Source: MTP4 sp052056915
GTDB lineage: Archaea; Halobacteriota; Methanosarcinia; Methanosarcinales; Methanosarcinaceae
Direction: 5' to 3'
Length of the DNA: 64,000 nt
Assembly: GCF_052056915.1 (NCBI RefSeq)
Contig: NZ_CP195119.1
Span: 2,170,001-2,234,000, forward strand
This document shows, piece after piece, positions 52,101 through 61,088 of the stretch. Within the stretch, counting starts at the first letter, position 1. Each line of letters starts with the position of its first letter. Both the position numbers and the translations under genes were made by a program. A model generated the notes under the pieces. The model was given only the letters and a program-made list of their open reading frames with translations, was not told where the DNA came from and searched no databases.

Positions 52101-52635
52101 GCCTGGGCTTGTACCTGTCAACCCCTATCCCACGCCGCACGTAGTCTCCCACCAGCACCGAAAGGGCCTGGGCTGTCCCCCCCGCACTCCGGATAGGCCC
52201 CGAGTAAAAGATCTGGATATACTCGGAACCATCATCGTTTTTCCCGAGCTCTACCTTATCAATGCCCTCGATCGGGGCCGCAACCACCCCTTCGGTAAGG
52301 GTTGCCATCGAAACCCGGATTGCAGCTTCCACAGCATCCTTTTTGCTAGGAAAATCCCCTACAACCCCTTCAGCGACCTGTTTTCCGATCTCAAGGGCAA
52401 CTTCTTCCCTGGACATCTCTTCTTCAAGCTCTCTTAGCTTTGCCGCAACCCCGACTACCCCTATCAGGTTTTCCACCCTGTCAGCCAGGTCTTTGGCGAG
52501 GGGAATTTCAACCTCGGGTTTCGGGTCTCCTCCCCTGGCCCGGGCTCTGTTTGCGAGCTCGATAGCCTCTTTGAGCCTGGCTTCAAGCTCATTGAAATAC
52601 TCATGCATTTCTTCGCTTGCGATTGTTTCACCCAT
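49195..52635 (-). CDS. polC: DNA polymerase D large subunit (DP2)
   Basis: A 1146-residue DP2, the catalytic subunit of the archaeal replicative polymerase PolD. Visible elements are GPIRSAGGTAQALSVLVGDYVRR near 130, GRPEKSNLRKMSPAAQVLFPLG, a double zinc-binding region (CPACRKETYFWRCECGEY, then CPRC and CPKCGRK), the catalytic NCDGDEDCVMMLMDGILNFS and a C-terminal zinc finger (CIKCGEKFRRPPLSGACPKC). It is full length and no intein interrupts the catalytic motif. The small subunit is not in the window. Confidence 0.96.
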   Translation of the reverse strand: MGETIASEEMHEYFNELEARLKEAIELANRARARGGDPKPEVEIPLAKDLADRVENLIGVVGVAAKLRELEEEMSREEVALEIGKQVAEGVVGDFPSKKDAVEAAIRVSMATLTEGVVAAPIEGIDKVELGKNDDGSEYIQIFYSGPIRSAGGTAQALSVLVGDYVRRGIGVDRYKPRPEEVERYVEEILIYKRVASLQYTPSEDEIRMIVQNCPVCIDGDPTEEAEVEGHRNLERIGTNRVRGGMCLVLAEGLALKAPKVKKHVNKLKMDGWDWLDTLIGGAKSGGDDQAEEKPVIKPKDKYIRDLIAGRPVFSHPSRPGGFRLRYGRSRNTSFAAAGINPASMVLLDDFVSNGTQLKVERPGKAAAMSAVDSIEGPTVRLRSGDLIRIDNMEMAYALRPEVEALVDIGEILINYGDFLENNHPLMPSPYVFEWWHYDYEANCPEKIPEAELKNPSVALALRLAEEFNVPLHPKFTYLWHDLSRREFKALRNFVARKGNYSADEGILKLPLDAAWDEGIKPVLEKLLVLHKVAAGNILIGEALPFIFCLGLDSALNEKASMPDKDDMVEAVNVLSGFKVYPRAPSRIGARMGRPEKSNLRKMSPAAQVLFPLGNTGGTTRNLVAAADYMTSMNGKIGEIEVEMGIRECPACRKETYFWRCECGEYTLPRLFCPRCKIDVRGAETCPKCGRKSSSVSNVKLDFRSLYKQAFENLGEREKLDMIKGVKRLMNGQMTPEPLEKGILRAKHEVFTFKDGTIRYDMSDIPLTHIRADELGITAAKLRELGYGEDIYGKPLERDDQVVCLKVQDLVISYDGAEYLLRIAQYVDELLVKYYNVEPYYNAETIYDLVGALLMGLAPHTSAGVLGRLVGFTKASVGYAHPFFHASKRRNCDGDEDCVMMLMDGILNFSLSYLPEKRGGKMDAPLVLTTRIDPKEVDKEAHNIDVPARYPLEFYRATEEIKNPTELEDLMDLVSGRLGTPEQYEHFMFTHDTTDIAAGPLKSSYKTLGSMIEKMEAQLSLADRIRAVDAPDVAERVLKSHFLPDLIGNLRSFSRQKTRCIKCGEKFRRPPLSGACPKCGGNVILTVHEGSVKKYLEVSKEVAEKYGVSAYTRQRIELLDYDIHSLFENHKIKQMGLSDFMSGPGH

Positions 52636-52705
52636 GGGAAGCAGCCTCTTTTCCAGAAAAACAGCAGATATATTTGAGTTTCAATAGTTTACCCTTTTAG
52701 CCGTC

Positions 52706-52855
52706 ACTTTAACTTCAATAACCTTAAATCCGGTCACATTAAATCCGGTCACTTTAACTTCAGTAACCTTAACTTTAGTAACCTTAGCTTTAGTAACTCT
52801 AGCTTTAGTAACTCTAGCTTTAGTAACTCTAGCTTTAGTAACTCTAGCTTCAGAC
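52706..52855. repeat. 15-bp tandem repeat, ten copies
   Basis: The unit ACTCTAGCTTTAGTA recurs every 15 bases from 52706, with the left copies drifting to ACCTTAAATCCGGTC and the four right-hand ones almost identical. It lies between polC and the small membrane protein. On the minus strand it keeps an open frame encoding VTKAR repeats, a by-product of the 15-base period. Confidence 0.9.
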
Positions 52856-52864
52856 ACTTTACTT

Positions 52865-53095
52865 TCATTTAAGCCTGCGCCTGGACTTTGAAGCGATGAT
52901 GCTTGATATTGCAGTAACAAAGAAGACAAAGATCCCGGCCCAGAGGATGTACCTCCCTATCTCGATGCCCAAAGCAGTAAGCAATAACCCGAGAGCCAGG
53001 ATACCCAGATTTATTTTATTCATCTTTTTGTTTTTTTCCAGGACCTGTTTGTATGCCATTTCCTTTTCCAGAATTTCCTTTTTCTCCGCTTTCAA
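52865..53095 (-). CDS. Small two-helix membrane protein
   Basis: A 76-residue protein. The N-terminal helix is charged (KAEKKEILEKEMAYKQVLEKN), followed by two membrane spans (INLGILALGLLLTALGIEI and YILWAGIFVFFVTAISSIIAS) and a basic SKSRRRLK end. The start codon is TTG, supported by GAGGAGGAG 8 bases before it. It follows the Sua5 gene by 39 bases on the same strand and is probably co-transcribed. I do not know the family. Confidence 0.65.
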   Translation of the reverse strand: MKAEKKEILEKEMAYKQVLEKNKKMNKINLGILALGLLLTALGIEIGRYILWAGIFVFFVTAISSIIASKSRRRLK

Positions 53096-53134
53096 AGGCC
53101 TCTCCTCCTCAAATGTTCTCTTTCCGGGAAAGCC

Positions 53135-54235
53135 TCAGACCTCAAACCTGGTGGAAGCAGCCTCTTTCAGCCGGTTCAGGAGTGCGAGTCCAAGTCCCGT
53201 ATTACTAAAAGAACCGTCAGCCAGGATCACATCAAAGCCTTTCAAGTCAAGAATCCTGAGCCCTTCAAAAAGTCTTCGGGCAGCCATATCAGGCTCTTCC
53301 CGGCCTCCCAGCAAAAACCACTCTTCCGAATCTTCTGAACGCAGCCCTTTCGAATCCAGGAAACTTGCACTTTCCTCACTCAGCAGGAACCCGACCTTCA
53401 GCCCGTCCTTCTGGAAAATACCTGCGAGTTCCCCGATTTTTTCAGAAACCTGATCCCCTTCCCCTTCTACAAGCACGACCGCAGTATCCGGAGTGTAATG
53501 TCCATACTTTTGCCCGGCTCGTTTTTCGGATGAAATCTCTCCTGCCGCTTCATTTGCGTTCTCGTATCCGAGCCTGACCTCTCCGATGATTTCTTCGAGG
53601 GCTTCGAGCCCGATTGCCCCGGGCCGAAGGACAACAGGAGGTTCGGCAGTCAGATCCACAACCGTAGACTCAACCCCGATCGTAACAGCGCCCCCGTCGA
53701 GCACCGCATCGATCCTCCCCTCGAGGTCGGCAAGTACATGGGCTGCCGAACTGGGGCTGGGCCTTCCCGAAAGGTTGGCACTGGGGGCTGCAAGGGGTCT
53801 TCCGGCCCTGTTCACAAGTTCCAGGGGAATCCTGTGGTCAGGCATCCGGACCCCGACAGACGGGAGGTTCCCGGAGGTAATTGCGGGAACTGAATCACTT
53901 TTTTCCAGCACGAGAGTGAGGGGACCCGGCCAGAAGGCATCCATAAGCTTGAAAGCGTTTTCCGGGACGTTCCTCACAATTTGTTGGAGGTCTTCCCTGG
54001 AATGGATCAGCAGGCTAAGGGGGTTTCCCGGCGGCCTCTGTTTCGCCTCGAAAATCTTCCGGACAGCTTTCGGGAGGAGCCCGTCCGCTCCGAGCCCGTA
54101 GACTGTTTCCGTGGGAAAAGCTACGGTCCCGCCTTTCCTGATAAGCTCCGCCGCCTCTTCGAGCACGGCATCAAAATTTTCGTCCGAAACCCGGAAAACC
54201 CGGGTCTTTATTCCATTTCCGTTTTCAGCCTGCAC
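53135..54235 (-). CDS. sua5: L-threonylcarbamoyladenylate synthase (Sua5/YrdC)
   Basis: A 366-residue two-domain Sua5. The N-terminal YrdC domain (residues 20-220) has GGTVAFPTETVYGLGAD, KQRPPGNPLSLLI and PSANLSGRPSPSSAAHV. A C-terminal Sua5 domain follows a linker near GQKYGHYTPDTAVVLVEG. It makes threonylcarbamoyl-AMP from threonine, bicarbonate and ATP for the t6A37 tRNA modification. rbcL lies upstream on the same strand at 66 bases. Confidence 0.93.
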   Translation of the reverse strand: MQAENGNGIKTRVFRVSDENFDAVLEEAAELIRKGGTVAFPTETVYGLGADGLLPKAVRKIFEAKQRPPGNPLSLLIHSREDLQQIVRNVPENAFKLMDAFWPGPLTLVLEKSDSVPAITSGNLPSVGVRMPDHRIPLELVNRAGRPLAAPSANLSGRPSPSSAAHVLADLEGRIDAVLDGGAVTIGVESTVVDLTAEPPVVLRPGAIGLEALEEIIGEVRLGYENANEAAGEISSEKRAGQKYGHYTPDTAVVLVEGEGDQVSEKIGELAGIFQKDGLKVGFLLSEESASFLDSKGLRSEDSEEWFLLGGREEPDMAARRLFEGLRILDLKGFDVILADGSFSNTGLGLALLNRLKEAASTRFEV

Positions 54236-54301
54236 AGACGCAAAACCCCGCTCAGGTATTTTGTTTATATTTTTCAGAGAATTTCATGTTCATTTTTATT
54301 T

Positions 54302-55582
54302 TCAAGCCCATTTTTCAAGGGCAGCCCCGAGTTCTTTCCGGTCCTTCGCATATTCTTCCAGGGTGAAGCCTTCCATGCTAGCTTCAAGCGCCTGCCTGCA
54401 GGCAGTTGCCCCGGGTGCAGTTCCCATAGGATGGGCATGGATTCCGCCGCCAAACTGCATGATAACGTCTTTTCCAAAGATGGAGTAGAGGTCCGGGATC
54501 ATGGTTGGGGCAAGCCCTCCCGAGGCTACCGGGAACATGGGTTTGATATCTCCCCAGTCCTGGGCAAGGACACTCTGTCCGGGATCTGCGGGCACGGTCT
54601 CGAGTACACACTCGTCCCTAATCGAAAGGACTTCGTCCTTATCCCCATGCATCTTCCCGACGACAGTACCTATATGGAGCTGGTCAAGCCCGATCAGCCG
54701 GCAGAGTTTGGCTACGAGCAGCATGCTGACCCCGTGCCTGGGGTTCCTTGTGAATGCCGAGTGCATGCAGCGGTGGGCGTGGAGCGCCAGGCCTTCGTCT
54801 TCAGCTGCTTCCCGGAGAGTCTGGAGGGCTGTCCAACCCGTGGGCACGATGTCGATCATGGCGTAACTTGCCCCGAGGTCTTTTAGCACATGCAGGCGCC
54901 GGATCATTTCTTCACAGGTCGGAGCCGTGATGTTGCAAAGGTACATCTTCCGCTCCCCGGTCTCGACTTCCGCCTTTTCCGCAAGTTTCAGGGTGAGTTC
55001 GGCTCTCTTTTCAAACCCGTTGAACTTCTGGTCGGTCAGGTTCTCGTCGTCCTTTACAAGGTCACATCCCCCGGCAAAGGCATTGTATGCAACTTCCGCA
55101 TGCATTTCCGAAGTCAGGCCAACTTTCGGTTTGACGATTGTCCCGATCAGGGGCCTGTCTTTAACCCCCACGATATCCCGGACCCCGGGAAGCCCGAAAT
55201 TCGGCCCCTTGAACTCCCGGAGCATGGATTTCGGGAAGCTGATGTCCTGCAGGCGCAGGTTGTCCACAATCTTCATACTGAAAATGTTCCCCGCCACAGC
55301 GCTGAGGACCTGGGGAACGGACCCGAGTTCGAAAAGCTCCTCGGAATAAGCCACCCGGACCGTTTGGGTATCCGCATCCAGGTAAAAGGCATGGGGCTTC
55401 AGCCTTGCTGCAAGCTCGGGGCTCAGGGTGGAAATTTCAGTCCAGGAATCGATGGAACTTTCCCCCGCCATATGGGTGGAAGCTTCCTCAAAACTTACTC
55501 CTGCTGCCGGTTCAATGTGAAATTCACAGATCAGATCCGTGTCTTTCGGGCTGTAGCCCGGGTCTACGTAGTCCCTGCGCAT
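54302..55582 (-). CDS. rbcL: Form III ribulose-bisphosphate carboxylase large subunit
   Basis: A 426-residue archaeal RuBisCO. The active-site residues are present: K151 and K153 (TIVKPKVGL) and the GGCDLVKDDEN motif with the lysine to be carbamylated (K177) and metal ligands D179 and E180. Form III enzymes work in the AMP/nucleoside salvage route, converting ribulose bisphosphate to 3-phosphoglycerate, rather than in autotrophic carbon fixation. AAGGAGATTAAAAT precedes the ATG. No phosphorylase or isomerase partner is in the window. Confidence 0.95.
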   Translation of the reverse strand: MRRDYVDPGYSPKDTDLICEFHIEPAAGVSFEEASTHMAGESSIDSWTEISTLSPELAARLKPHAFYLDADTQTVRVAYSEELFELGSVPQVLSAVAGNIFSMKIVDNLRLQDISFPKSMLREFKGPNFGLPGVRDIVGVKDRPLIGTIVKPKVGLTSEMHAEVAYNAFAGGCDLVKDDENLTDQKFNGFEKRAELTLKLAEKAEVETGERKMYLCNITAPTCEEMIRRLHVLKDLGASYAMIDIVPTGWTALQTLREAAEDEGLALHAHRCMHSAFTRNPRHGVSMLLVAKLCRLIGLDQLHIGTVVGKMHGDKDEVLSIRDECVLETVPADPGQSVLAQDWGDIKPMFPVASGGLAPTMIPDLYSIFGKDVIMQFGGGIHAHPMGTAPGATACRQALEASMEGFTLEEYAKDRKELGAALEKWA

Positions 55583-56352
55583 ATTTTAATCTCCTTGTTT
55601 GTATAGAGTAAATTCTTCTCCTATATGATAAAAATGAAGTTCTGATTGAAGGAAGTATCTGAACATAAATAAAAATTTGTTCATTTGAAAGCTTTGAATG
55701 TAGAACTGAAGTAAAAATGGAAAGAAAAAAAATAAGATAGTTGTTCCAAAACTGCCTCTATACATATAATACACATGTAATATAGACAGGCAAAATAGAC
55801 AAAACAGAAATAGATAGTAGCTTGTCGTAGTAGATTGTCGTGAAATCACAGTTTAGTGGGAAAGCTTTCAAACCCGTAAAAATGGCAAATACGAGTTTGA
55901 AAGGCACCACTCTCAGATTCAGGAGGCTGATGCCCTCTTAGCCTGGAGGTTACTGGGGTCGGGGCATCGAGTCCTATCTTTCGTTCCTGGCTTATTGACC
56001 CCGGTTCTTCGGACCCTGCCGTAAAAACCCGCTAAAATGGCAAATGCGGACTTTCTGGAGGTGTCCGCCCGGGAATTTTCTTTCTGGAATCCAGATCCCA
56101 TGTTTCCCCATGCACTGGAAAACAAATGTTAGTGTGCAGGGAAAAGGCATTGGGCATTGAAGGTCTGCTTTGGGGGATACATGTGATAACAGTACCCTGA
56201 GAGAGGAGAAAGGTACTGTCATCAGTTTGATTTAGTTTATTGGAAATTTGTCAGTATGCCTGCACCGATCTGAAATCGCTGCTGACGGTTTTGACTGCTG
56301 GAGTTTCCGGTTTGGGAAAGCAGATGACTCAGGGAAGTCTCAGATAACCGAA

Positions 56353-56742
56353 TCAAAATTCACTGATAATTTTCCTGAGCAAAGTCTGCAGATGCAATAA
56401 CCCGGAAGCCAGCCTTTTCAAGGAGGGCTTCTTTTCCGTATCGTTTTCACACACTTCTGCGAGAGCGGAATAAGTCATTCCCGCCGGGAAAGACAGCTCC
56501 CCGGCTTTCGACGAACTGTCCGTTTGCAGGAATCCGGGTCTTCCCGTAATCGAGGAACATACCGTTTTCAGAGGGCTTCCACAGATTTCATACCTCGGTG
56601 GACAAAACTCAAGAACCGAGTACCTGAAAGAAGCCACACTTGAAGAGCAGTTGAAACCGTGGTCATATGCCCCGAAAATGTTCATCGAAACCGTTGTCGA
56701 GAACTTGTTTATTCCGGTTCCGGACTTTCCTGAAGTTTTCAT
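56353..56742 (-). pseudogene. Open frame or decayed gene of uncertain identity
   Basis: A 129-codon minus-strand frame (MKTSGKSGTGINKF...) with no recognisable domain. In another minus frame the 3' part reads EALLEKAGFRVIASADFAQE, which looks like the end of a class I methyltransferase, and FLDYGKTRIPANGQF precedes it with stops between. I think this is a decayed methyltransferase-like gene. The 1744-base gap 55583-57326 holds otherwise only AT-rich sequence near 55600-55850, a paired AAACCCG..AAAATGGCAAAT motif at 55870 and 56026, and a tandem array. Confidence 0.3.
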
Positions 56743-56820
56743 TCATTTCTACCTCTCAACACCAATATATTATGATAAGGCTCTTCGCTGACGTATAGGG
56801 CAATGGCATCCAAGTGATCG

Positions 56821-57085
56821 TTTTGAAGGTTTGTTTTGAAGGTTTGTTTTGAAGGTTTGTTTTGAAGGTTTGGTTTGTAGGGTTCGCTGTGTAGGGTTCA
56901 CTTTGCAGGTTCGTTTTGAAGGTTCGTTTTGAAGGCTCGTTTTGAAGGTTCGTTTTGAAGGTTTGGTTTGAAGGCTCGTTTTGAAGGCTCGTTTTGAAGG
57001 TTTGGTTTGAAGGCTCGTTTTGAAGGTTTGTAGGGTTCGTTTTGTAGGGTTTGATTTGCAGGTTCGTTTTGTGAGTCGTTTTGCA
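56821..57085. repeat. 13-bp tandem repeat, about 20 copies
   Basis: TTTTGAAGGTTTG and variants (TTTTGAAGGTTCG, TTTTGAAGGCTCG, TTTGTAGGGTTCG) repeat with a 13-bp period over about 260 bases. Because 39 bases are 13 codons, the array stays open on the minus strand in several frames; I do not treat these as genes. It lies downstream of the fused methyltransferase gene. Confidence 0.9.
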
Positions 57086-57326
57086 GGGGTTGCCAGCACA
57101 TCCTGGAGATTTTTCCTGAAAGGAAGTTCCCTTGCAGGTCAGTGAAGAGCTTGGATTATTCTGAAATTGAATTTTTTATAAGTTGGATTTTTCTGAAATA
57201 CAAACCGGATTTTATGTAAGTGGCAGATTCTTTTATGGAGGTTAGGGAGCCCCGGAGGGCTACCTCGTTTTTTGTGGATTTTTTTCAGGAAGCGTTTATT
57301 GGAAAAAGAAAAAAGATGGGATTTGT

Positions 57327-59267
57327 TTATCCCATCAGCTTCTGGAGTTCAGGTCCGAGTTCCTTGACTACATCGACCATTGCTTTCGAGGTGTCAAGAG
57401 GTGCTCCGGGCGGGATTTCACAGCCAGTAGACAGTACGTACTTGGACTGGAAACCGTTCTCTTTAAGGGTCTGGACAGCACCTCTCAGGTTGCTTTCCGT
57501 GTCGTTTCTAATTTTCTGGATGCCTTCAGGAGAGTTGTCCAGGAACTGGATCGGATCCACTTCACCCATCATGCAGCAGGTTTCCCCGTACTTCGGGATG
57601 AGTTCGTCGTAACTGTAGGAACCTTTGCCCTTCCCGGAGGGATAGTAGGCATAGCTGTACAGGGCGGTCCCGAACTTCGAGATCTGGGTATCGTAGTGGA
57701 CAGCGTCGGCACAGTTGTGGATGATATAGGGCTGGTTGTATTCCTTGAAGACCGGGACGTGCTTGTTGTACACAAACTGGCCGTCAAACTTCCAGTAGTC
57801 TTCCTGTCCCATGATGACGTTGTTGGACCAGAGGTTGTCGATACAGAGGGCGTCACAGGCATCTTCCTCAAAGAAAGCCCTGGAGACTTCGGCTACGTAG
57901 TCCGCACATTTGTCCACGGCTTTGAGCACAACATCAGGATTGGTGTTGATATCGCCGAGCACCCGGCTTGCGCCCATGAGCTGGGTCAGGGTAAGGAGGG
58001 GACCTTCATGGAAGCCAACCATCGGAGTTTCCAGTTCGCTGTTCAGTTTGGCTTTTCCAAGCTTTGTTGCTTTAATCAGTTCGTAGGCCCGGGTCCCTTC
58101 CTTAACTTCGGGAACCTCGATCTTTTCATAGTCTTCAAGGTGGCCCTCGGAGGAAGGAGTATCTTCTTCAGGGAACTTGATCCCGCATCCCAGGTCCGCC
58201 GAGGTGATGGAAAGGTCGACCAGTCCAACAAACATATCGAGGTCCAGGTACTTTGATCCAAGGTAAGCGCTCTGGACAAAAGCCTCCTCGTTTGTGGCAT
58301 ACTCCTTGTAGGTCACGGGAGCAAACTTCCTCAAGACTCCACAGGCCAGAGGATAGACAGGCAGACGGTCCACCTTTTTATCAGCAAGGGCAGCGAGAGA
58401 CCTGTCGGTGTGCGTCATAGATTCCTTCGTCTTTACGCCCACACTCTCGAACTCTTCGATGATAGCCTTTGCAGATTCGAGCCCTATATCCACGGCTTCG
58501 ACCGTGACCTTCTTTGCAAGCTCTTCCTTGTACTTTACTTTGTTAAGGCTGATCTGTTTCTCACTCCACCTCAGATCAGCATCCGGAAGTTCGGCAATAG
58601 CTCCTGTTAACCATTCGGTAGCTGCACTTGCGTCATTTCTGGTTGCGTCAGCCCCTATTTTTTCTGCATAGTCCGCATTGATGGGGGCACCGCCGACCAT
58701 GACCAGAAGAGAGTCCCTTAACCCTTCTTCCTTGAGCTGCTCAATAACCTTTTCCATGCCGGGCATGGTTGTTGTCATTAGTGTGCTCATGGAAATAGCA
58801 TCGGCTTTCTGATCCCTTGCACTGCTTACAAAACTGCTTAGGGACACATCCGAACCCAGGTCGACCATGTCAAAACCGGCTGCGGTCATCATTGTCTTGA
58901 CAAGGTTCTTGCCGATGTCGTGCACGTCGCCTTCGACTGTCCCGATAATGATCTTCGAAGGCTTGTTTGTTGAATCAGTCTTCAGGTAAGGAGAGAGAAT
59001 ATCCAGCCCTTCGTACATCGCACCTGCGGAAACCATGAGGTTCGGGACGAAGGCTTCCCCGTTCTCATACATGTCACTTACAACGGACATGCCTCTGGTA
59101 AGCCCTTCCACGATTGCGGTATATGGGTCAATGTTAAGCTCCAGTACCTTGTTTGCAAGTTCTTCTATGATTTCGTCGTCTCCTTCGACAACTGCTTCAG
59201 CCATCTGCCTGAATATCTCTTCCTCGGAGATAGCTTCCGCTCCTTGATTCTCATTTCCGATTGCCAT
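57327..59267 (-). CDS. mtsH: Fused corrinoid protein / CoM methyltransferase for methyl sulfides (MtsD/F/H type)
   Basis: A 646-residue fusion. Residues 15-225 form a methionine-synthase-like corrinoid domain with the cobalt-ligand motif D114VHDIG119 and GGAPINADYAEKIGAD. Residues 285-646 form a MtaA/MtbA-like uroporphyrinogen-decarboxylase-fold methyltransferase with zinc ligands in HNCADAVHYD and STGCEIPPGAPL. Such fusions in M. acetivorans (MtsD, MtsF, MtsH) demethylate dimethyl sulfide or methanethiol and methylate CoM. The symbol is chosen because the regulator and kinase beside it match the mtsH neighbourhood as I recall it. GGAGG precedes the ATG. A TATATATT run lies about 180 bases upstream, implying a long leader. 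Confidence 0.85.
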   Translation of the reverse strand: MAIGNENQGAEAISEEEIFRQMAEAVVEGDDEIIEELANKVLELNIDPYTAIVEGLTRGMSVVSDMYENGEAFVPNLMVSAGAMYEGLDILSPYLKTDSTNKPSKIIIGTVEGDVHDIGKNLVKTMMTAAGFDMVDLGSDVSLSSFVSSARDQKADAISMSTLMTTTMPGMEKVIEQLKEEGLRDSLLVMVGGAPINADYAEKIGADATRNDASAATEWLTGAIAELPDADLRWSEKQISLNKVKYKEELAKKVTVEAVDIGLESAKAIIEEFESVGVKTKESMTHTDRSLAALADKKVDRLPVYPLACGVLRKFAPVTYKEYATNEEAFVQSAYLGSKYLDLDMFVGLVDLSITSADLGCGIKFPEEDTPSSEGHLEDYEKIEVPEVKEGTRAYELIKATKLGKAKLNSELETPMVGFHEGPLLTLTQLMGASRVLGDINTNPDVVLKAVDKCADYVAEVSRAFFEEDACDALCIDNLWSNNVIMGQEDYWKFDGQFVYNKHVPVFKEYNQPYIIHNCADAVHYDTQISKFGTALYSYAYYPSGKGKGSYSYDELIPKYGETCCMMGEVDPIQFLDNSPEGIQKIRNDTESNLRGAVQTLKENGFQSKYVLSTGCEIPPGAPLDTSKAMVDVVKELGPELQKLMG

Positions 59268-59429
59268 ATTAAACCTCCTACATTTAGGAAAAATGGGCGT
59301 CTCATAATTCTTCAGGCAAAAATGCCCTTAAAAACCACCTGTTTGCGCCCGTTAAACAAAGTCTGAGATTCTATCAGACATCACGGTTAACAGTAACACA
59401 CATTCTGTAAAACCGCACTTACAATTTTA

Positions 59430-59457
59430 AATATACACTGGCTAATATATAGCATAA
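59430..59457 (-). promoter_or_regulatory. Probable promoter of the fused methyltransferase gene
   Basis: On the minus strand GCTATATATTAGCC and GTGTATATTTAAAATTG lie 160-190 bases before the ATG. Either could be the TATA box, giving a leader of roughly 135-165 bases. The remaining gap to 59867 (600 bases in total) is without a gene. Confidence 0.4.
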
Positions 59458-59867
59458 CCGAAGGCGTTTTTCTCCATAGATATGATTTTTCCGGGCCTTT
59501 TGATAGAAACCTATTTCCCAATATTTTCAAAGCTTTTGATGCTGACAGGACTTCAAGGATTCAAAGGGGTTTCGATATTGACAGTCTGCCGGAATATCTC
59601 CGGACCCCTGACACCGACAGGACCACGAGTATAGGAAGAATCCCGGAAATTATCAAACACTTTGATAATATCAATGCCCTATTCCCGAAACATAATGTTC
59701 TCAAAAAATCTCAAAAATAAAGGAAAAACTCAGGTCCTTTTAAACGGAAAAATACCTGATTAAGAAGATATTACATCGATGAGGTTATATCAATGAGAAG
59801 TTCAAATTCAGGTTAAGAAAGTGAATTCAAATCATAAAGGAGAATTTAAAGTTTATTAAGTCGGATA

Positions 59868-61076
59868 TCAGTATTCGGGTTCATAACAGTTAGATTCATA
59901 AGATTCAGATTCACGATATCTGGATTCATGACATCCTGACCCATAAGATTCGGATTCATGACATCCTGATCCATAAGATTCGGATTTATGACATCTTGAC
60001 CCATAAGATTCGGATTCGTAACATTTGGACCTGCAGTCTTCAAAACAGGAAAAAACAGAACCGCAATACTCATCTCTGGCCTCTACCAGCGCCGTCATAT
60101 TTTCGAGAGGGGTCAGGGGCGCAATTCCGCAACCCGGAGCAAGGATATCAACCCCGCCTTCCAGGGATTTTCTTGCTTCCGCTTTTACATCTTCACGGCT
60201 GCCGCAAAGGAGAGTCGAAGAACTGGCAACGTTTCCTATAAGACAGATCCCATTTCCGAGATTTTTCTTTGCACTTTTCAGGTCCCGGACCTTTTCTTCA
60301 ACACTAATTCCTTCAAAACCGCATTCAGAGAGGGTTCCAAGAAATAGGGAAGCATCTCCGCACATATGCAGTATTTTGGGCCCTTTTACCTGCTTACAAA
60401 AACGCCTGTAAGCAGGTTTTATTAAAAGTTCGAAAATCTCCAGGTTCAAAATGTCAGGGCCTGATATGCCGTCCGGAACACAGACCGCATCCACACCCTC
60501 CTCAAAAAGGGCATTTGCATACTCAATGCAGGCATCAGTATTGATTTCCAGGCATTCCCTGATATAGTCAGGAGATTTAAGAAGCTGTCTCAGGTAGTTG
60601 TCCGCCCCCAGAAGCCTGGAACAAAGGGCAGCCGGACTTTCTATTCCCACAATTAGGGGGAGAGACCCTTCAGTTTTATTCTTAAGGAGAGCAGTTGCTT
60701 CCAGAACCGTAGGGATCCTGCCCTTTTCCAGCAAGGAATACGGAATTTCCGGCAATTCCCCTGAGTTTCCAAGGGGAGGAAATGTTACATAGGGCTGGGT
60801 CTCCTTTGTTCCCCTGCTAACCTTACACCCCATCGCTTCTGAAAGTACTGTTACGCAGTAAGGATACCTTACAGCCTCCAGTCTCGTAATTTTATGGGCA
60901 GCCAGAGAGAGAGCTGCCATTTTTTCAGGGTTGCTGTGGGCTTCAGGCCAGAAAGCCCCGCATTTTTCCATAAGAGAAACAGTTCCTGTCTGGGTAACGG
61001 AAAGTACCGGCGCCCTATCCACGGTTTTCCCCTTCAACACATTCAGGAAACGGTCTCTTAAATTGTAATCAACCAT
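59868..61076 (-). CDS. Methylcobamide:CoM methyltransferase paralogue (MtaA/MtbA family) with repeat tail
   Basis: A 402-residue protein. Residues 1-338 are an MtaA/MtbA-type methyltransferase: RFLNVLKGKTVDRAPVLSVTQTGT, GIESPAALCSRLLGAD, and the zinc ligands H237, C239 (LHMCGD) and C316 (APGCGIAP). The family moves methyl from a corrinoid protein to coenzyme M. Residues 340-402 are an extra tail made of a repeated SESYGSGCHE decamer, not seen in normal family members, which end near VEARDEYC. It may partner the fused protein downstream or another corrinoid. A 15-bp repeat array separates it from the regulator gene. Confidence 0.8.
   Translation of the reverse strand: MVDYNLRDRFLNVLKGKTVDRAPVLSVTQTGTVSLMEKCGAFWPEAHSNPEKMAALSLAAHKITRLEAVRYPYCVTVLSEAMGCKVSRGTKETQPYVTFPPLGNSGELPEIPYSLLEKGRIPTVLEATALLKNKTEGSLPLIVGIESPAALCSRLLGADNYLRQLLKSPDYIRECLEINTDACIEYANALFEEGVDAVCVPDGISGPDILNLEIFELLIKPAYRRFCKQVKGPKILHMCGDASLFLGTLSECGFEGISVEEKVRDLKSAKKNLGNGICLIGNVASSSTLLCGSREDVKAEARKSLEGGVDILAPGCGIAPLTPLENMTALVEARDEYCGSVFSCFEDCRSKCYESESYGSRCHKSESYGSGCHESESYGSGCHESRYRESESYESNCYEPEY
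59890..60032. repeat. 30-bp tandem repeat inside the methyltransferase gene
   Basis: TTCGGATTCATGACATCCTG plus ACCCATAAGA recurs with a period near 30 bases, giving the SESYGSGCHE peptide repeats at the C-terminus. The left copies carry deletions (ATTCAGATTCACGATATC). Confidence 0.8.
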
Positions 61077-61088
61077 GTTTATCTATAA

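Noticed and set aside
52681..52929. An 82-codon minus-strand frame full of VTKAR repeats
   Set aside because: It is produced by the 15-bp tandem array, overlaps the better supported small membrane gene at 52865-53095, and has no ribosome site.
55586..55849. Minus-strand frame of 87 codons, Phe- and Tyr-rich
   Set aside because: It lies in AT-rich upstream sequence of rbcL, has no ribosome site, and its composition reflects base content only.
56770..57101. Minus-strand frames with repeated LQNEPSKR/KPSKRTFKTS peptides
   Set aside because: The 13-bp array keeps several overlapping frames open at once, as expected when 39 bases equal 13 codons. No start signal and no domain.
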